Below, piece after piece: positions 54,600 to 64,000 of a stretch of 64,000 nt of DNA. The translations under genes were made by a program, and so were the position numbers. Each line of letters starts with the position of its first letter. The first letter of the stretch is position 1. The notes under the pieces are model-generated. The model was not told the origin of the DNA and searched no databases. It saw only the letters and a program-made list of their open reading frames with translations. Source of the stretch: Algibacter mikhailovii (GTDB lineage Bacteria; Bacteroidota; Bacteroidia; Flavobacteriales; Flavobacteriaceae); NCBI RefSeq assembly GCF_014651495.1, contig NZ_BMWZ01000003.1, positions 527,054 to 591,053 on the forward strand, read 5' to 3'.

Positions 54600-56204
54600 A
54601 TGAAAGCAAAATTTAATATACAAAAAACACTTGGTTTTATCTACCTTTTCGCTTTGGTATCCTTATCGTCTTGTACAGATGATCTTAATATCACACCTAA
54701 AGATGATCAAACTATATTAAGTGAGGATTTATTTAAAGATGAATCATCTTACAAACGCGTACTTGGTGGTATTTATGCCAACCTTGCCTTAACAGGTACA
54801 GATGGACCAGAAAGTTCAAACTTAAAGAATATTGATGCTGGTACCAGTCAATTTGGCCGTGTTTTACTATACACACAAACGCTTGCAGCAGATCAAATGG
54901 TTTGGTCTTATGAAAATGACCCTGGAACTAGAGAGATTCAAAGAAATATTTGGACGGCTCAAAACCCATTATTGTTAGGGATGTTCAGCAGAGCGCATCT
55001 TTCAGTGTCTTTAGCCAATAACTTTTTAAGAGAAACTTCAGATGAAGCTTTAGACAGCAGAGGCGTTTCTGAATCAACAAGAAATGAGATTGTTGCTTAT
55101 AGAGCTGAAGCACGTTTAATGCGTGCCATGGCATACTATTATATGATGGATCTCTTCGGAAAGGCAAACTACGCTGATGAAAACACACCATTAAATTCAC
55201 AACCTGAAGTTTACGAACGCGCCCAATTATTCGCATTTGTTGAAAGTGAATTAAAAGCTATAGATGCTGACCTTGTTGCATCAAGACAAAATGAATATGG
55301 TAGAGCAGATAAATCTGTAGCTTACATGATTCTAGCCAAAATATATCTAAATGCTGAGGTTTATATTGGCGAAAACAAATACGCTGACTGTATCTCGTAT
55401 TGTGAAAAAATCATAGGAGGAGGCTATACCTTGGCATCAAATTATCTTCATAATTTTATGGCTGACAACAATACAAACTCTGCCATTAATGAGATTATCT
55501 TCCCAATAGTATCTGATGGTGTAACCACTCAAAATTATGGCCCCACTACAGTAATGATTAATGGGTCTGTAGGTAGTTTAGAGGTTAATGGAGCTGAAGT
55601 TGGTGTTGGTGACGGTGGCTGGGGAGGCGCCCTAAGAGTAAGAAAACAGTTTGCTCAATTATGGGACCCTACCTTTGCTAGTGACGAGAGAAACACTATA
55701 ATAATTGGTGAAAGAAATATTGAAATTGATGATATTTCTAATAAGGACGCTGGTTATATTATTCAAAAATATTCTAATGCTACTTCTACCGGAGAACTTG
55801 GGGCCGACAAAACATTTGTTGACACTGATTTCCCACTATACAGACTAGCTGATGTTTATTTAATGTATGCCGAAGCACACCTTAGAGGTGGAGGGGGTAC
55901 CTTATCAACAGCTGTTGATTATATAAACGCGTTAAGAACTAGAGCGAATAATCCCAATACCATTTCTTCTGGAGATTTAACCTTAGATTTTATTCTAGAT
56001 GAACGCTCAAGAGAATTACACTGGGAAGCCCACAGAAGACAAGATTTAATCCGTTATAATAGATATACTGGTGGTAATTACAACTGGGCTTGGAAAGGCA
56101 ATGGAAGTAATGGGATAGCCATTCCAGCGCATTTTAATGTATATCCTATACCTAACGGTAGTAGAGCGGCAAACCCTAACCTTACTCAAAACCCTGGGTA
56201 CTAA
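54600..56204 (+). CDS. susD: SusD/RagB-type glycan-binding lipoprotein
   Basis: The 534-residue protein has a lipoprotein signal (YLFALVSLSSC, Cys about 25). SusD landmarks are the helical TPR-like region (YRAEARLMRAMAYYYMMDLFG), LYRLADVYLMYAEAHLRGG and the C-terminal DERSRELHWEAHRRQDLIRY. It caps the SusC barrel at the surface and binds glycan chains. It lies 9 bases from susC and 13 bases from the next gene. Confidence 0.96.
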   Translation: MKAKFNIQKTLGFIYLFALVSLSSCTDDLNITPKDDQTILSEDLFKDESSYKRVLGGIYANLALTGTDGPESSNLKNIDAGTSQFGRVLLYTQTLAADQMVWSYENDPGTREIQRNIWTAQNPLLLGMFSRAHLSVSLANNFLRETSDEALDSRGVSESTRNEIVAYRAEARLMRAMAYYYMMDLFGKANYADENTPLNSQPEVYERAQLFAFVESELKAIDADLVASRQNEYGRADKSVAYMILAKIYLNAEVYIGENKYADCISYCEKIIGGGYTLASNYLHNFMADNNTNSAINEIIFPIVSDGVTTQNYGPTTVMINGSVGSLEVNGAEVGVGDGGWGGALRVRKQFAQLWDPTFASDERNTIIIGERNIEIDDISNKDAGYIIQKYSNATSTGELGADKTFVDTDFPLYRLADVYLMYAEAHLRGGGGTLSTAVDYINALRTRANNPNTISSGDLTLDFILDERSRELHWEAHRRQDLIRYNRYTGGNYNWAWKGNGSNGIAIPAHFNVYPIPNGSRAANPNLTQNPGY

Positions 56205-56217
56205 AACAAGATAAACA

Positions 56218-57345
56218 ATGAAATATTTGAAAAACATATCAATATTAGCACTGGCAGCATGTTTACTTATGTTTGTTAGTTCATGTGACGATACCTCTGA
56301 TAAATTTGTAGTAAATGAGACAGATGCTGTCCAACTAGCAGAACTTACTGTTACAGAAATAGAGTTAGACCCAGTAAATACGAATAATCCAGCAGTTACC
56401 TTCAATTGGTCAAGAGCTGATTACGGACAACCCGCTGCGGTTAGATATAGCATCGAAATCGCTTCTGATGCTGAATTTACAAATGCAACAGTGGCTACAA
56501 CTATTACTGGAAGCAATGCGGCTACTTTATCGGTTGCTGAATTGAATTCGGCTGCTGGAACCGTTGGCGCTCCTGCATTTGATTGGAGCACATTATACGC
56601 CAGAGTAACGTCATCTTTAGGAACACAAGAAGGCTTACCAGTAGATTCTAACAGCATAAGCTTTATGGTTTACCCCTATTTCAATTATCCTTTTGATGAT
56701 TACTATTTAGTAGGAAACGGTACTGCTCCAGGCTGGAATAACAACTTGAATAATCCTGCGCTATTCAGAGATCAAGACAATCCAAGATTATATCATTATA
56801 CAGCATATTTTAGTAATGATGATGGTGATTTTAATAATGGTAGATGGAAAGTATTAGAAGAAAGAGGTTTATGGCAACCACAATGGGGTGTTACAGATGA
56901 TGAAGGTAGCGATGACCCTAAAACCAGTGGTGAAATAGCGGGTAACCCAGGAACTCAAGGAAGTGATCCAGGTCGTTTTGGAGTTGCAGCTAGCGGTTAC
57001 TACCAATTTACTTTTAACATTTCTACTAAGAAATATACTACTGAAGCTTATGATGCTTCTGGAGCTACAGAGTTTACAAGCATGAGTATTCAAGGTTCAG
57101 CCTCTGAAACTACTGCCATGACACAATCAACTTTTGATGCACACATCTGGAATATTCCAAGTATAAGATTAGCACCTGGAGAATTACAATTTCTGACTAA
57201 CACGGGTTCAACTTGGGGAAGTTCTACGGCATTTTCTGGAGTTGCTCAAGAAGGCGGAAGTATTCCTGTTGTAGTGGAAGATGATTACGAAGTCTGGTTT
57301 AACACATTATCTGGTCGTTATATCATGATTCCGTTGAATTTATAA
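56218..57345 (+). CDS. SusE-like surface glycan-binding lipoprotein
   Basis: The 375-residue protein has a lipoprotein signal (ALAACLLMFVSSC). A SusE-type immunoglobulin-like domain occupies about 30-155 (AVTFNWSRADYGQPAAVRYSIEI). Two starch-binding-like domains follow (YYLVGNGTAPGWNNN near 161, then a second from about 275 ending RYIMIPLNL). It would bind starch on the cell surface and help SusCD. Position and domain order match SusE/SusF; which of the two it corresponds to cannot be decided. Confidence 0.88.
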   Translation: MKYLKNISILALAACLLMFVSSCDDTSDKFVVNETDAVQLAELTVTEIELDPVNTNNPAVTFNWSRADYGQPAAVRYSIEIASDAEFTNATVATTITGSNAATLSVAELNSAAGTVGAPAFDWSTLYARVTSSLGTQEGLPVDSNSISFMVYPYFNYPFDDYYLVGNGTAPGWNNNLNNPALFRDQDNPRLYHYTAYFSNDDGDFNNGRWKVLEERGLWQPQWGVTDDEGSDDPKTSGEIAGNPGTQGSDPGRFGVAASGYYQFTFNISTKKYTTEAYDASGATEFTSMSIQGSASETTAMTQSTFDAHIWNIPSIRLAPGELQFLTNTGSTWGSSTAFSGVAQEGGSIPVVVEDDYEVWFNTLSGRYIMIPLNL

Positions 57346-57365
57346 TCAAAATAAAGAAAATTAAA

Positions 57366-59051
57366 ATGAATACATTTATAAAAAAATTAAGCTTTCTTTT
57401 TCTTTCACTAGCTTTAGTATTTACGGCCTGTGAAAACGAAGAAACGTTAAATCTAACGTCACCTGATCCTGCATTAACATTGCAACAACCAGGTATTAGC
57501 ACCGTATTTTTAAATTTCTCCTTACCAGATAACCCAGCATTCACTATTACTTGGAATGATGATCTTACTGAAGGCGGGACTTATAATATTGAAATGGATA
57601 CAGCAGCTGATTTTGGAGCAGCCAGTACTATTGGAACTTCAGAAACAAATAGTTTTACTATGACTGTATCTGAATTTAATAATGCCATTGCTAATACAGG
57701 TGTAGAAACGTTTAAAGACATCCCTGTATACATGAGGGTTTTAGCTAACGGAACGGTTTCGAATAGTATATTAATGCTTGCAACAACCTATCCGGTTAAT
57801 GCTCCTGTAATTACTACCCCTACTGATGGTGCTTCTTTTGTGCTTTCAATTGACAACAATAATGATCTTGCAACATCTGTAACGTGGACAGATCCAATAT
57901 TGGATTCATCATTAGATATGGATATAGAATATGTTGTTGAAACCGCTTTAGCTGGTACTGATTTTGCCTTACCTATTGAAGCTGGAAACATAAGAAACCT
58001 AAGTACTATTGATTTAACACATGCTCAATTAAATGCAGCTGCCATTCAAAGTGGTATTGAACCTGATACAACAGGTGATCTTGACATGAGAATAACAGCA
58101 ACCATTACAGATATATCAACAGGTAGTGTATTAGAACGAATCTCTGATCCTATTAAAATCACTGTGTCTACCTATATGACGTCTTTAGACTTATCTACAC
58201 CATGGGGCGTTGTAGGATCAGGTGCAAATGATTGGGGAGCAACTCCTGATTTGCCATTCTTTACAACGGAAACGGAAGGCGTATTGGCGGCTTATGTAAA
58301 CCTTATTGATGGTGAAATTAAATTCAGACAAAATAATAGTTGGGATGCACCAAATATAAATTACGGAGATAATGGCGCTGATGGCACCTTAGAAGAGGGC
58401 GGAGCAAACATTCCTGTAACCGCAGGTTCTTACAAAATCACTATGGACTTGAACACATTGACATACACTATTGAGCCTTTCTCTTTAGGTATTGTTGGAG
58501 GTGCCTATAATGATTGGGGAGCAACACCAGATTTCATGTTAGATTATGATCAATATTCAGATGTATTTAGAGGTATTGTAACCCTAATTGACGGTGAGAT
58601 GAAGTTTAGAATGAATAACGATTGGGGAACCAATTGGGGAGATGATGGCGCTGATGGAACTTTAGATGAAGGTGGCGCTAATATTGTAGTAACTGCAGGA
58701 ATATACATTGCTACCGTTAACTTAAATGATATGACCTATACATTAGAACCAATAGACTATGTTTGGGGACTAGTAGGAGGCGCATATAACGAATGGGGAG
58801 CAACTCCTGATGCACAGTTTAATAGAGATTGGTCTAGGCCCTTTGATGATATTTGGATTTTGAATGATGTAACGCTTATTGATGGTGAATACAAATTTAG
58901 AGCCAATAATGATTGGGATGTAAATTATGGTGATGACGGCGGAGATGGTATTCTTGACGCAGGTGGAGCTAACTTAGTCACTACGGCAGGAACATATTCA
59001 TTTGTTCTTGATTTTACTGACCCAACAAAACCTACCTATACCAAAAAATAG
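57366..59051 (+). CDS. SusE/F-like lipoprotein with three tandem starch-binding modules
   Basis: The 561-residue protein has a lipoprotein signal (FLFLSLALVFTAC). Two immunoglobulin-like domains (about 30-145 and 145-275) are followed by three similar modules starting near residues 278, 374 and 466. Each has the pattern WG(V/L)VG.-ANDWGATPD, a GE-KFR-NN-WD segment and a repeated GDDGADGTLDEGGANI-type loop. The aromatic and acidic loops resemble the starch-binding modules of SusF. Multiple modules increase avidity for polymer. It is the last gene before a strong terminator. Confidence 0.88.
   Translation: MNTFIKKLSFLFLSLALVFTACENEETLNLTSPDPALTLQQPGISTVFLNFSLPDNPAFTITWNDDLTEGGTYNIEMDTAADFGAASTIGTSETNSFTMTVSEFNNAIANTGVETFKDIPVYMRVLANGTVSNSILMLATTYPVNAPVITTPTDGASFVLSIDNNNDLATSVTWTDPILDSSLDMDIEYVVETALAGTDFALPIEAGNIRNLSTIDLTHAQLNAAAIQSGIEPDTTGDLDMRITATITDISTGSVLERISDPIKITVSTYMTSLDLSTPWGVVGSGANDWGATPDLPFFTTETEGVLAAYVNLIDGEIKFRQNNSWDAPNINYGDNGADGTLEEGGANIPVTAGSYKITMDLNTLTYTIEPFSLGIVGGAYNDWGATPDFMLDYDQYSDVFRGIVTLIDGEMKFRMNNDWGTNWGDDGADGTLDEGGANIVVTAGIYIATVNLNDMTYTLEPIDYVWGLVGGAYNEWGATPDAQFNRDWSRPFDDIWILNDVTLIDGEYKFRANNDWDVNYGDDGGDGILDAGGANLVTTAGTYSFVLDFTDPTKPTYTKK
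58200..59045 (+). repeat. Three tandem copies of a starch-binding module in the SusF-like gene
   Basis: Copies at about 58200-58476, 58485-58755 and 58763-59045 code for the same pattern (VG, DWGATPD, IDGE, KFR, NYGDDGADGTLDEGGANI-like, YTIEP-like). The best-conserved segment is the acidic GADGTL-type loop. The copies have diverged at DNA level. Confidence 0.85.
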
Positions 59052-59064
59052 AATTAATAGCATT

Positions 59065-59095
59065 AAAAAAGGCTGATGGATATCAGCCTTTTTTT
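59065..59095 (+). terminator. Rho-independent terminator after the susCDEF genes
   Basis: GGCTGA and TCAGCC pair with flanking A/T to make a stem around a 6-base loop, followed by seven T. It lies 14 bases past the SusF-like stop. It would partially or fully stop transcription before the T9SS amylase gene. Confidence 0.9.
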
Positions 59096-59141
59096 CCTTA
59101 TACACCTATTTGCTTTGCTTAAATCATCAAAAATAATAGTC

Positions 59142-62100
59142 ATGAAAAAATTAATACTTTTTACTTTTATCTTATTTGGACTCTCGATGGCCGCACAAGT
59201 CACGATTTCTCCAAAGGCATTTGAAGTAACTGATGAAATTACAATTACCGTAGATATTAATAGTACAGCTTCGGATTGTAACCGATTAGATTCACCGAAT
59301 AAAGTTTATTTACATTCAGGCATTGGAGATGATTCAAATGCATTTGGTTACAATGTGGTTGGTAATTGGGGACAAGATGATGGCATTGGACTCATGACTA
59401 GTAATGGCGACGGAACCTATAGTATCACCTTAACACCGTCAAGCTACTACAATATAACTACAGAACAACAAAATACAGCTACCCAACTTGGGCTAGTATT
59501 TAGAAATGAATCAGGAAATCAAGAGCTTAAGGATAATGGATGTAATGATTTCTTCGTTGACTTAGGGTCATTTCAATTATTTTTAAACGCACCTAACGTA
59601 GCGTCTACGGTTTTAAACGCAGGGGAATCGCTCTCTATCGAAGCCACGTCCAGTTTAACTGCCGATTTCACCTTGCTGGCTAACAATATAGTTGTAGACA
59701 CTAAGGCGCAAACTACAACGTATTCTAATAATTATACGGTAAATGAAACTACATCATTTGAATTAAGAATATCCAATGATACTAGCAGTGACACTAAATC
59801 TTTTCAAGCTATTGTAAAGCCTACTGTCACTGAATCTCCGGTACCAGACGGACTATTAGACGGTATTAATATTAACCCAACAGATGACTCGAAAGTTACG
59901 CTGGTTTTATATGCACCGGGAAAAGATTTTGTTCATCTTATTGGCGATTTCAACAATTGGACAATTGATGACGCCTTTTTAATGAAAAAAGACAGTAACA
60001 AAGACCGCTTTTGGATTGAACTCAATGGCCTTACACCACAAACAGATCATATGTATCAATATGTAGTTGATGCTAGTATTTACACGGCTGACCCCTATTC
60101 ACCTGTAGTACTAACCGAATCAAACGACCAATACATTGATGAGATTACGTACCCAAACTTACCTGTATATCCTACAGGAAAAACAAATCATTCTGTTACT
60201 TTACTTCGTACGGGAGACGCGCCTTATAATTGGCAAGTGCCTAATTTTGTTAGTCCAGATAAAAATGATCTAGTTGTATATGAATTACTAATCAGAGATT
60301 TTGATAAATTACATAGTTTTGATGCGGTAAAAAGCAGATTAGATTACCTACAAGACCTAGGTATTAATGCCATAGAATTTATGCCACTTAATGAATTTGA
60401 CGGCAATGAAAGTTGGGGTTACAACCCATCGTTCCATATGGCATTAGACAAATATTATGGGACACAAAATGCTTTTAAAGCTCTGATTGACGAATGCCAC
60501 TTGCGTGGTATGGCGGTTATTGTAGATGTCGTTTTCAATCACGCTTCAGGTCAAAATCCATATTACAGATTATGGAATACTGATAATGGCAACTATGGCG
60601 GAACAGCATCAGCAGACAGTCCGTTTTTTAATCAAGAAGCCACCCACAGTTACAGTGTCTTTAACGATTTCAATCACAGCAGCCAAGCTACACGAGATTA
60701 TGTAAAACGTGTGTCACAGTTCTGGATTGACGAATATAATATTGATGGTTACCGCTGGGATCTCACTAAAGGTTTTACTCAAAACTGTACACCAAGTAAT
60801 GAAAGCTGTACTGGATCTTACCAACAGGACCGTGTAGATGTTTTAAAACTATATGCAGATGACCAATGGGATATCAAAGACAACTTTTACGTGATTTTTG
60901 AACATTTAGGTGGGATTACCGAGGAAAAAGAATGGGCTAACTATAGAGCTAATGAAGGGAAAGGCATTATGCTTTGGAACATTTTAAATCATGAATATAG
61001 TAATGCAACCGCTAAAGACCCTGCTTCTAATTTTAAGAATATTTCATATAAAGAAAAAGGATTTGACCAAGCATCTTCTGCCATTGGATACATGGAGAGT
61101 CATGACGAGGAACGCATGATGTATAATAATATAACATCTACTGAATCCAATGGAGATTACAAGATTAGTGATTTACCAACAAGCTTACAACGCACAGAAA
61201 CTGCAGGCGCATTTTTCTTTACCGTTCCTGGACCAAAAATGATTTGGCAATTTGGCGAGTTGGGTTATGACATATCCATTAATGAAGGCGGTAGAACAGG
61301 AAATAAGCCCATATTATGGGAATACTATGATGACCCAGACCGAAAAGCGTTATATGATACCTGGTCTGAATTAATTCGTTTGAAATTGAATCAGCCCATT
61401 TTTAAAACCACTGACTTCACTATGAATACAGGCGCTTCCAATGGGTTAAAAACAATTCACCTAAACCTAGCGAACGCCGCTGGTGAAAATATAAAACACA
61501 TTACAATTATTGGAAATTTCGGACTTACTGCTCAGAATATTAATCCTGAATTCCAACAAACAGGCACTTGGTATAATCTTCTTGGACGCAACACCCCCTT
61601 GAACGTAACAAATACTAAAACCCCTATTAATTTAGAACCAGGCACTTTTATTATTTACGGTGACAAACCTTTTATTAATCCTGAAGACCTAGATAGTGAT
61701 GGCGTTTTAAATGCCAACGATCAATGTCCAAACACGCCTTTTGGAGCTACTGTTGATGCAAATGGCTGTGAAGTTTTTAGTCTTCCAAAAAACAATTTTA
61801 GAATTCAAATATCAGGAGAAACCTGCCGAAATAGTACCAACGGGATAATTGATATCATGGCTGTAGAAACTTTAGATTATTCTCTAAAGATTAACGGTAA
61901 TGATTATGGAGAATTTACTAATAATTTAATTATTGAAAATTTAGAAGCTGGGGACTACGAATTATGTTTCACGGTTAAGGATGAGGTAGATTTTGAAATG
62001 TGCTTTAATGTTACGGTAACACAACCTGAAAATCTATCAGTATTCTCTAAGGTGAGCAATAGCAAAAATCAAGTTGCACTGAATATGTATGGCAGTAGCT

Positions 62101-62486
62101 CATATAGTGTTACTATTAACGGCGTAACCAGTCAAACATCAGACTCAAGTATTAACTTAGATTTACAACCTGGAGAGAACACCATTCGTGTTAGCACAGA
62201 TAAGGATTGTCAAGGCACTTACGAAGAAACCATTTTCTACGGCGGTGAAATGATGGTATATCCTAACCCCATACAAAACAATAATATTCTCAATATATAT
62301 TTAGGAGATCTAAACAATACTACGGGTACTATAGAAATATATTCAGTACTTGGAAAACTCATTTACACAGAAAGTACAAACAGTAACCAGTTAAGAATAA
62401 GTACAGATAGATTTACCAAAGGTTTATACCTTGTTAACGTAACTAGTGGTACAATTCAAAAGAGCTTTAAAATAATTAAGAACTAA
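59142..62486 (+). CDS. GH13 alpha-amylase secreted by the type IX system
   Basis: The start at ATG 59142 gives 1114 residues with a signal peptide (LILFTFILFGLSMAAQ). A longer frame from 59076 would start inside the terminator. The domains are an N-terminal beta region (20-250), an E-set/CBM48-like domain (FVHLIGDFNNWTIDDAFL), a GH13 barrel with VIVDVVFNHASG, nucleophile Asp in GYRWDLTKGF, acid/base Glu in YVIFEHLGG and SHDEERM, a thrombospondin-3-like Ca-binding motif (DLDSDGVLNANDQCPN), and a C-terminal T9SS type A sorting domain (VYPNPIQNN, GLYLVNVTSG). It would be exposed outside the cell and start polymer breakdown. Confidence 0.94.
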   Translation: MKKLILFTFILFGLSMAAQVTISPKAFEVTDEITITVDINSTASDCNRLDSPNKVYLHSGIGDDSNAFGYNVVGNWGQDDGIGLMTSNGDGTYSITLTPSSYYNITTEQQNTATQLGLVFRNESGNQELKDNGCNDFFVDLGSFQLFLNAPNVASTVLNAGESLSIEATSSLTADFTLLANNIVVDTKAQTTTYSNNYTVNETTSFELRISNDTSSDTKSFQAIVKPTVTESPVPDGLLDGININPTDDSKVTLVLYAPGKDFVHLIGDFNNWTIDDAFLMKKDSNKDRFWIELNGLTPQTDHMYQYVVDASIYTADPYSPVVLTESNDQYIDEITYPNLPVYPTGKTNHSVTLLRTGDAPYNWQVPNFVSPDKNDLVVYELLIRDFDKLHSFDAVKSRLDYLQDLGINAIEFMPLNEFDGNESWGYNPSFHMALDKYYGTQNAFKALIDECHLRGMAVIVDVVFNHASGQNPYYRLWNTDNGNYGGTASADSPFFNQEATHSYSVFNDFNHSSQATRDYVKRVSQFWIDEYNIDGYRWDLTKGFTQNCTPSNESCTGSYQQDRVDVLKLYADDQWDIKDNFYVIFEHLGGITEEKEWANYRANEGKGIMLWNILNHEYSNATAKDPASNFKNISYKEKGFDQASSAIGYMESHDEERMMYNNITSTESNGDYKISDLPTSLQRTETAGAFFFTVPGPKMIWQFGELGYDISINEGGRTGNKPILWEYYDDPDRKALYDTWSELIRLKLNQPIFKTTDFTMNTGASNGLKTIHLNLANAAGENIKHITIIGNFGLTAQNINPEFQQTGTWYNLLGRNTPLNVTNTKTPINLEPGTFIIYGDKPFINPEDLDSDGVLNANDQCPNTPFGATVDANGCEVFSLPKNNFRIQISGETCRNSTNGIIDIMAVETLDYSLKINGNDYGEFTNNLIIENLEAGDYELCFTVKDEVDFEMCFNVTVTQPENLSVFSKVSNSKNQVALNMYGSSSYSVTINGVTSQTSDSSINLDLQPGENTIRVSTDKDCQGTYEETIFYGGEMMVYPNPIQNNNILNIYLGDLNNTTGTIEIYSVLGKLIYTESTNSNQLRISTDRFTKGLYLVNVTSGTIQKSFKIIKN

Positions 62487-63199
62487 TGAAAAAGTCATTT
62501 AAATATTTAGCGGTAGCGTTGATCCTTAGTTTTTACTCAAGTTGCAGTAGTAGTGATGACAGTCCTGCTCCTCCAGATCCACCAATAGAAGTTACACCGC
62601 CCAATGCGGCCACCTTAGTTTTTCCTCAGGAAAATTCTGAATGCACTGAAGGGTCTAATTTAACAAGTACAGAAAGTACTATTCTATTCAATTGGAATGA
62701 TGCCGACCATGCTACAAGTTATAAAATTTATGTAAAAAATTTAGAAACGCAAACCACGGCAAATTACTCCTCAGATGTTTCTGAAAAAAGCGTCACACTA
62801 TTAAGAGGAACACCTTATTCATGGTACGTTGTTTCAGAAAACTCTGGAACCGAAACCGCTAATAGTGCTACTTGGAAATTCTATAATGCTGGAGAAGCCG
62901 CCTCATCTTACGCACCTTTCCCTGCTGAAATAATTAGCCCTATTTACGATCAAATGTTTGATGCGGCAACAGTAAATGTAACCTTAGAATGGACGGGAGA
63001 AGATGTGGATAATGATATTAAAGAATTTACCATACTGTTGGGAACAGATACAAATCCATCAACAGAAGTTGGCACAACCAATAACAATACATTAGCAGTA
63101 GCTGTAACCTCAGGAAATAGTTACTACTGGCAAGTTATTACAACCGATGAGGAAAACAACTCATCAGAGTCACAAGTGTACAAGTTCAATATAGAATAA
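62486..63199 (+). CDS. Small surface lipoprotein with fibronectin-type modules, function unknown
   Basis: The 237-residue protein has a lipoprotein signal (VALILSFYSSCSSSDD) and a Pro-rich linker (PAPPDPPIEVTPP). Two Fn3-like or SusE-like domains follow, with ESTILFNWNDADHATSYKIYV and VTLEWTGEDVDNDIKEFTILL, and YYWQVITTDEENN. Its start overlaps the stop of the amylase gene by 1 base (TAATG), so it is translationally coupled. It may bind glycan or hold the amylase at the surface; no ligand is visible. Confidence 0.75.
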   Translation: MKKSFKYLAVALILSFYSSCSSSDDSPAPPDPPIEVTPPNAATLVFPQENSECTEGSNLTSTESTILFNWNDADHATSYKIYVKNLETQTTANYSSDVSEKSVTLLRGTPYSWYVVSENSGTETANSATWKFYNAGEAASSYAPFPAEIISPIYDQMFDAATVNVTLEWTGEDVDNDIKEFTILLGTDTNPSTEVGTTNNNTLAVAVTSGNSYYWQVITTDEENNSSESQVYKFNIE

Positions 63200-63235
63200 A
63201 ACATAGTTTAAGTTAGTTTAGTTTGTAGTTAATTA

Positions 63236-63286
63236 AAAAAGCTTCTCAAATTCAAGATAGCGTGCTTGAATATAGAGAAGCTTTTT
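63236..63286. terminator. Bidirectional terminator between the amylase operon and the transaldolase-family gene
   Basis: AAAAAGCTTCTC and GAGAAGCTTTTT form outer arms of 12 bases, and an inner TTCAAG/CTTGAA stem continues the hairpin. T-runs occur on both strands. It lies between two convergent genes. Confidence 0.85.
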
Positions 63287-63309
63287 GCTTTTTTAAGGAA
63301 ACTAACCGC

Positions 63310-63966
63310 TTAGCTATTTCCTTTCTTATAATCTTCTAAAAACTTAGCTAAACCAATATCGGTTAACGGATGTTTTAATAGTCCTGTTATTGATGATAAC
63401 GGTCCTGTCATCACATCACTTCCTAACTTAGCACAGTCTATAACATGCATGGTGTGACGGATAGAAGCTGCAAGAATTTGTGTTTCAAATCCGTAGTTAT
63501 CATAAATCTGTCTTATTTCTGCAATCAGATTTAATCCATCTGTTGAGATGTCATCCAATCTCCCTAAAAAAGGAGAGACATAGGTCGCTCCTGCTTTGGC
63601 CGCCAATAAGGCTTGTCCTGCAGAGAACACTAAGGTCACATTGGTGCGTATTCCTTTATCTGAAAAATACTTACACGCCTTAATACCATCAGCTATTAAT
63701 GGTAATTTCACAACTATCTGAGGATGTAATGCGGCCAACTCCTCACCTTCTCTTACCATACCTTCAAAATCTGTTGAAATAACCTCAGCACTTACATCGC
63801 CTTCAACTATTTCACATATCTTCTTATAATGGGCTATAATATTATCTGCTCCAGTAATACCCTCTTTAGCCATTAAGGAAGGGTTCGTGGTTACTCCATC
63901 TAAAACTCCTAAGGCCTGAGCTTCTGCAATATCCTCTAAATTTGCTGTATCTATAAAAAATTTCAT
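63310..63966 (-). CDS. Transaldolase / fructose-6-phosphate aldolase family protein
   Basis: The 218-residue protein is a short transaldolase of the TalC/FSA type. It begins [20 protein letters not shown], has [13 protein letters not shown], the Schiff-base Lys87 in IVVKLPL, the [19 protein letters not shown] segment and SPFLGRLDD. Such short forms either act as transaldolase in the pentose phosphate pathway or split fructose 6-phosphate. The sequence alone does not separate these. It is transcribed towards the glucan locus, with a shared terminator. Confidence 0.93.
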   Translation of the reverse strand: MKFFIDTANLEDIAEAQALGVLDGVTTNPSLMAKEGITGADNIIAHYKKICEIVEGDVSAEVISTDFEGMVREGEELAALHPQIVVKLPLIADGIKACKYFSDKGIRTNVTLVFSAGQALLAAKAGATYVSPFLGRLDDISTDGLNLIAEIRQIYDNYGFETQILAASIRHTMHVIDCAKLGSDVMTGPLSSITGLLKHPLTDIGLAKFLEDYKKGNS

Positions 63967-64000
63967 TTGTACGTTTTTTACTGTTTCTATTTGTCATATG

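Noticed and set aside
59076..59141. Longer start for the T9SS amylase
   Set aside because: The ATG lies within the susCDEF terminator stem, while the signal peptide begins at 59142.

Overview
The window looks like chromosome of a marine-type member of the Flavobacteriaceae (Bacteroidota). Supporting signs are the visibly AT-rich sequence, SusC/SusD-type uptake genes, many lipoproteins with short Bacteroidota-style signal peptides, a C-terminal type IX secretion sorting domain on one amylase, mevalonate-pathway isoprenoid genes, a TAnnTTTG-type promoter element, and few Shine-Dalgarno sequences. I found no rRNA or tRNA genes, CRISPR array, insertion sequence or phage genes.

Layout, left half. 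Bases 1-4191 hold a minus-strand set: a HupE/UreJ-like membrane protein (cut by the window edge), a parvulin-type prolyl isomerase, a ferric-reductase-like membrane protein and a DUF3604 lipoprotein. A GT-C-type glycosyltransferase follows on the plus strand, then two small proteins of unknown function. From 15271 down to 7109 runs a compact nine-gene minus-strand block: TesB thioesterase, GDPD phosphodiesterase, HI0933-type flavoprotein, DUF1697, mevalonate diphosphate decarboxylase, mevalonate kinase-like GHMP kinase, UbiA prenyltransferase, nitrilase and a degenerate RluB-like protein. Next come a LytS/LytTR two-component pair, several small exported proteins, a K+ channel, and a 1234-residue outer-membrane metallophosphoesterase whose middle resembles a kinase.

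Middle. Bases 23927-29635 form a redox-repair neighbourhood: aldo/keto reductase, alpha/beta hydrolase-OsmC fusion, two MsrA proteins, SelO and MsrB. At 29839-33412 an HD-domain/Pycsar-effector-like membrane protein lies tail to tail with a large GAF-domain protein.

Right half. Bases 33507-63199 are a large alpha-glucan (starch, glycogen or maltodextrin) utilisation locus. A minus-strand set reads MFS sugar transporter, beta-phosphoglucomutase, GH65 phosphorylase, GH13, esterase, esterase, GH31, GH13, GH13, and after a 143-base gap a further GH13 without a signal peptide. A LacI-type regulator sits upstream of this set. A plus-strand set codes for SusC, SusD, two SusE/F-like binding lipoproteins, a T9SS-secreted GH13 amylase and a small lipoprotein. 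A perfect 14-base palindrome and a Bacteroidota promoter lie between lacI and susC. In the likely flow, surface proteins bind and cut the polymer, SusCD imports oligomers, periplasmic GH13/GH31 enzymes trim them, the MFS carrier takes up maltose-like sugars, and cytoplasmic GH65 plus beta-phosphoglucomutase yield glucose and glucose 6-phosphate. A transaldolase-family gene closes the window.

The observations I think most deserve a second look are the kinase-like middle domain in the phosphoesterase-barrel protein, the HD-Pycsar-effector fusion, the RluB-like protein that lacks its catalytic aspartate, the signal-less GH13 duplicate, and the two esterases inside an alpha-glucan locus. These are readings by eye; no database search was run.
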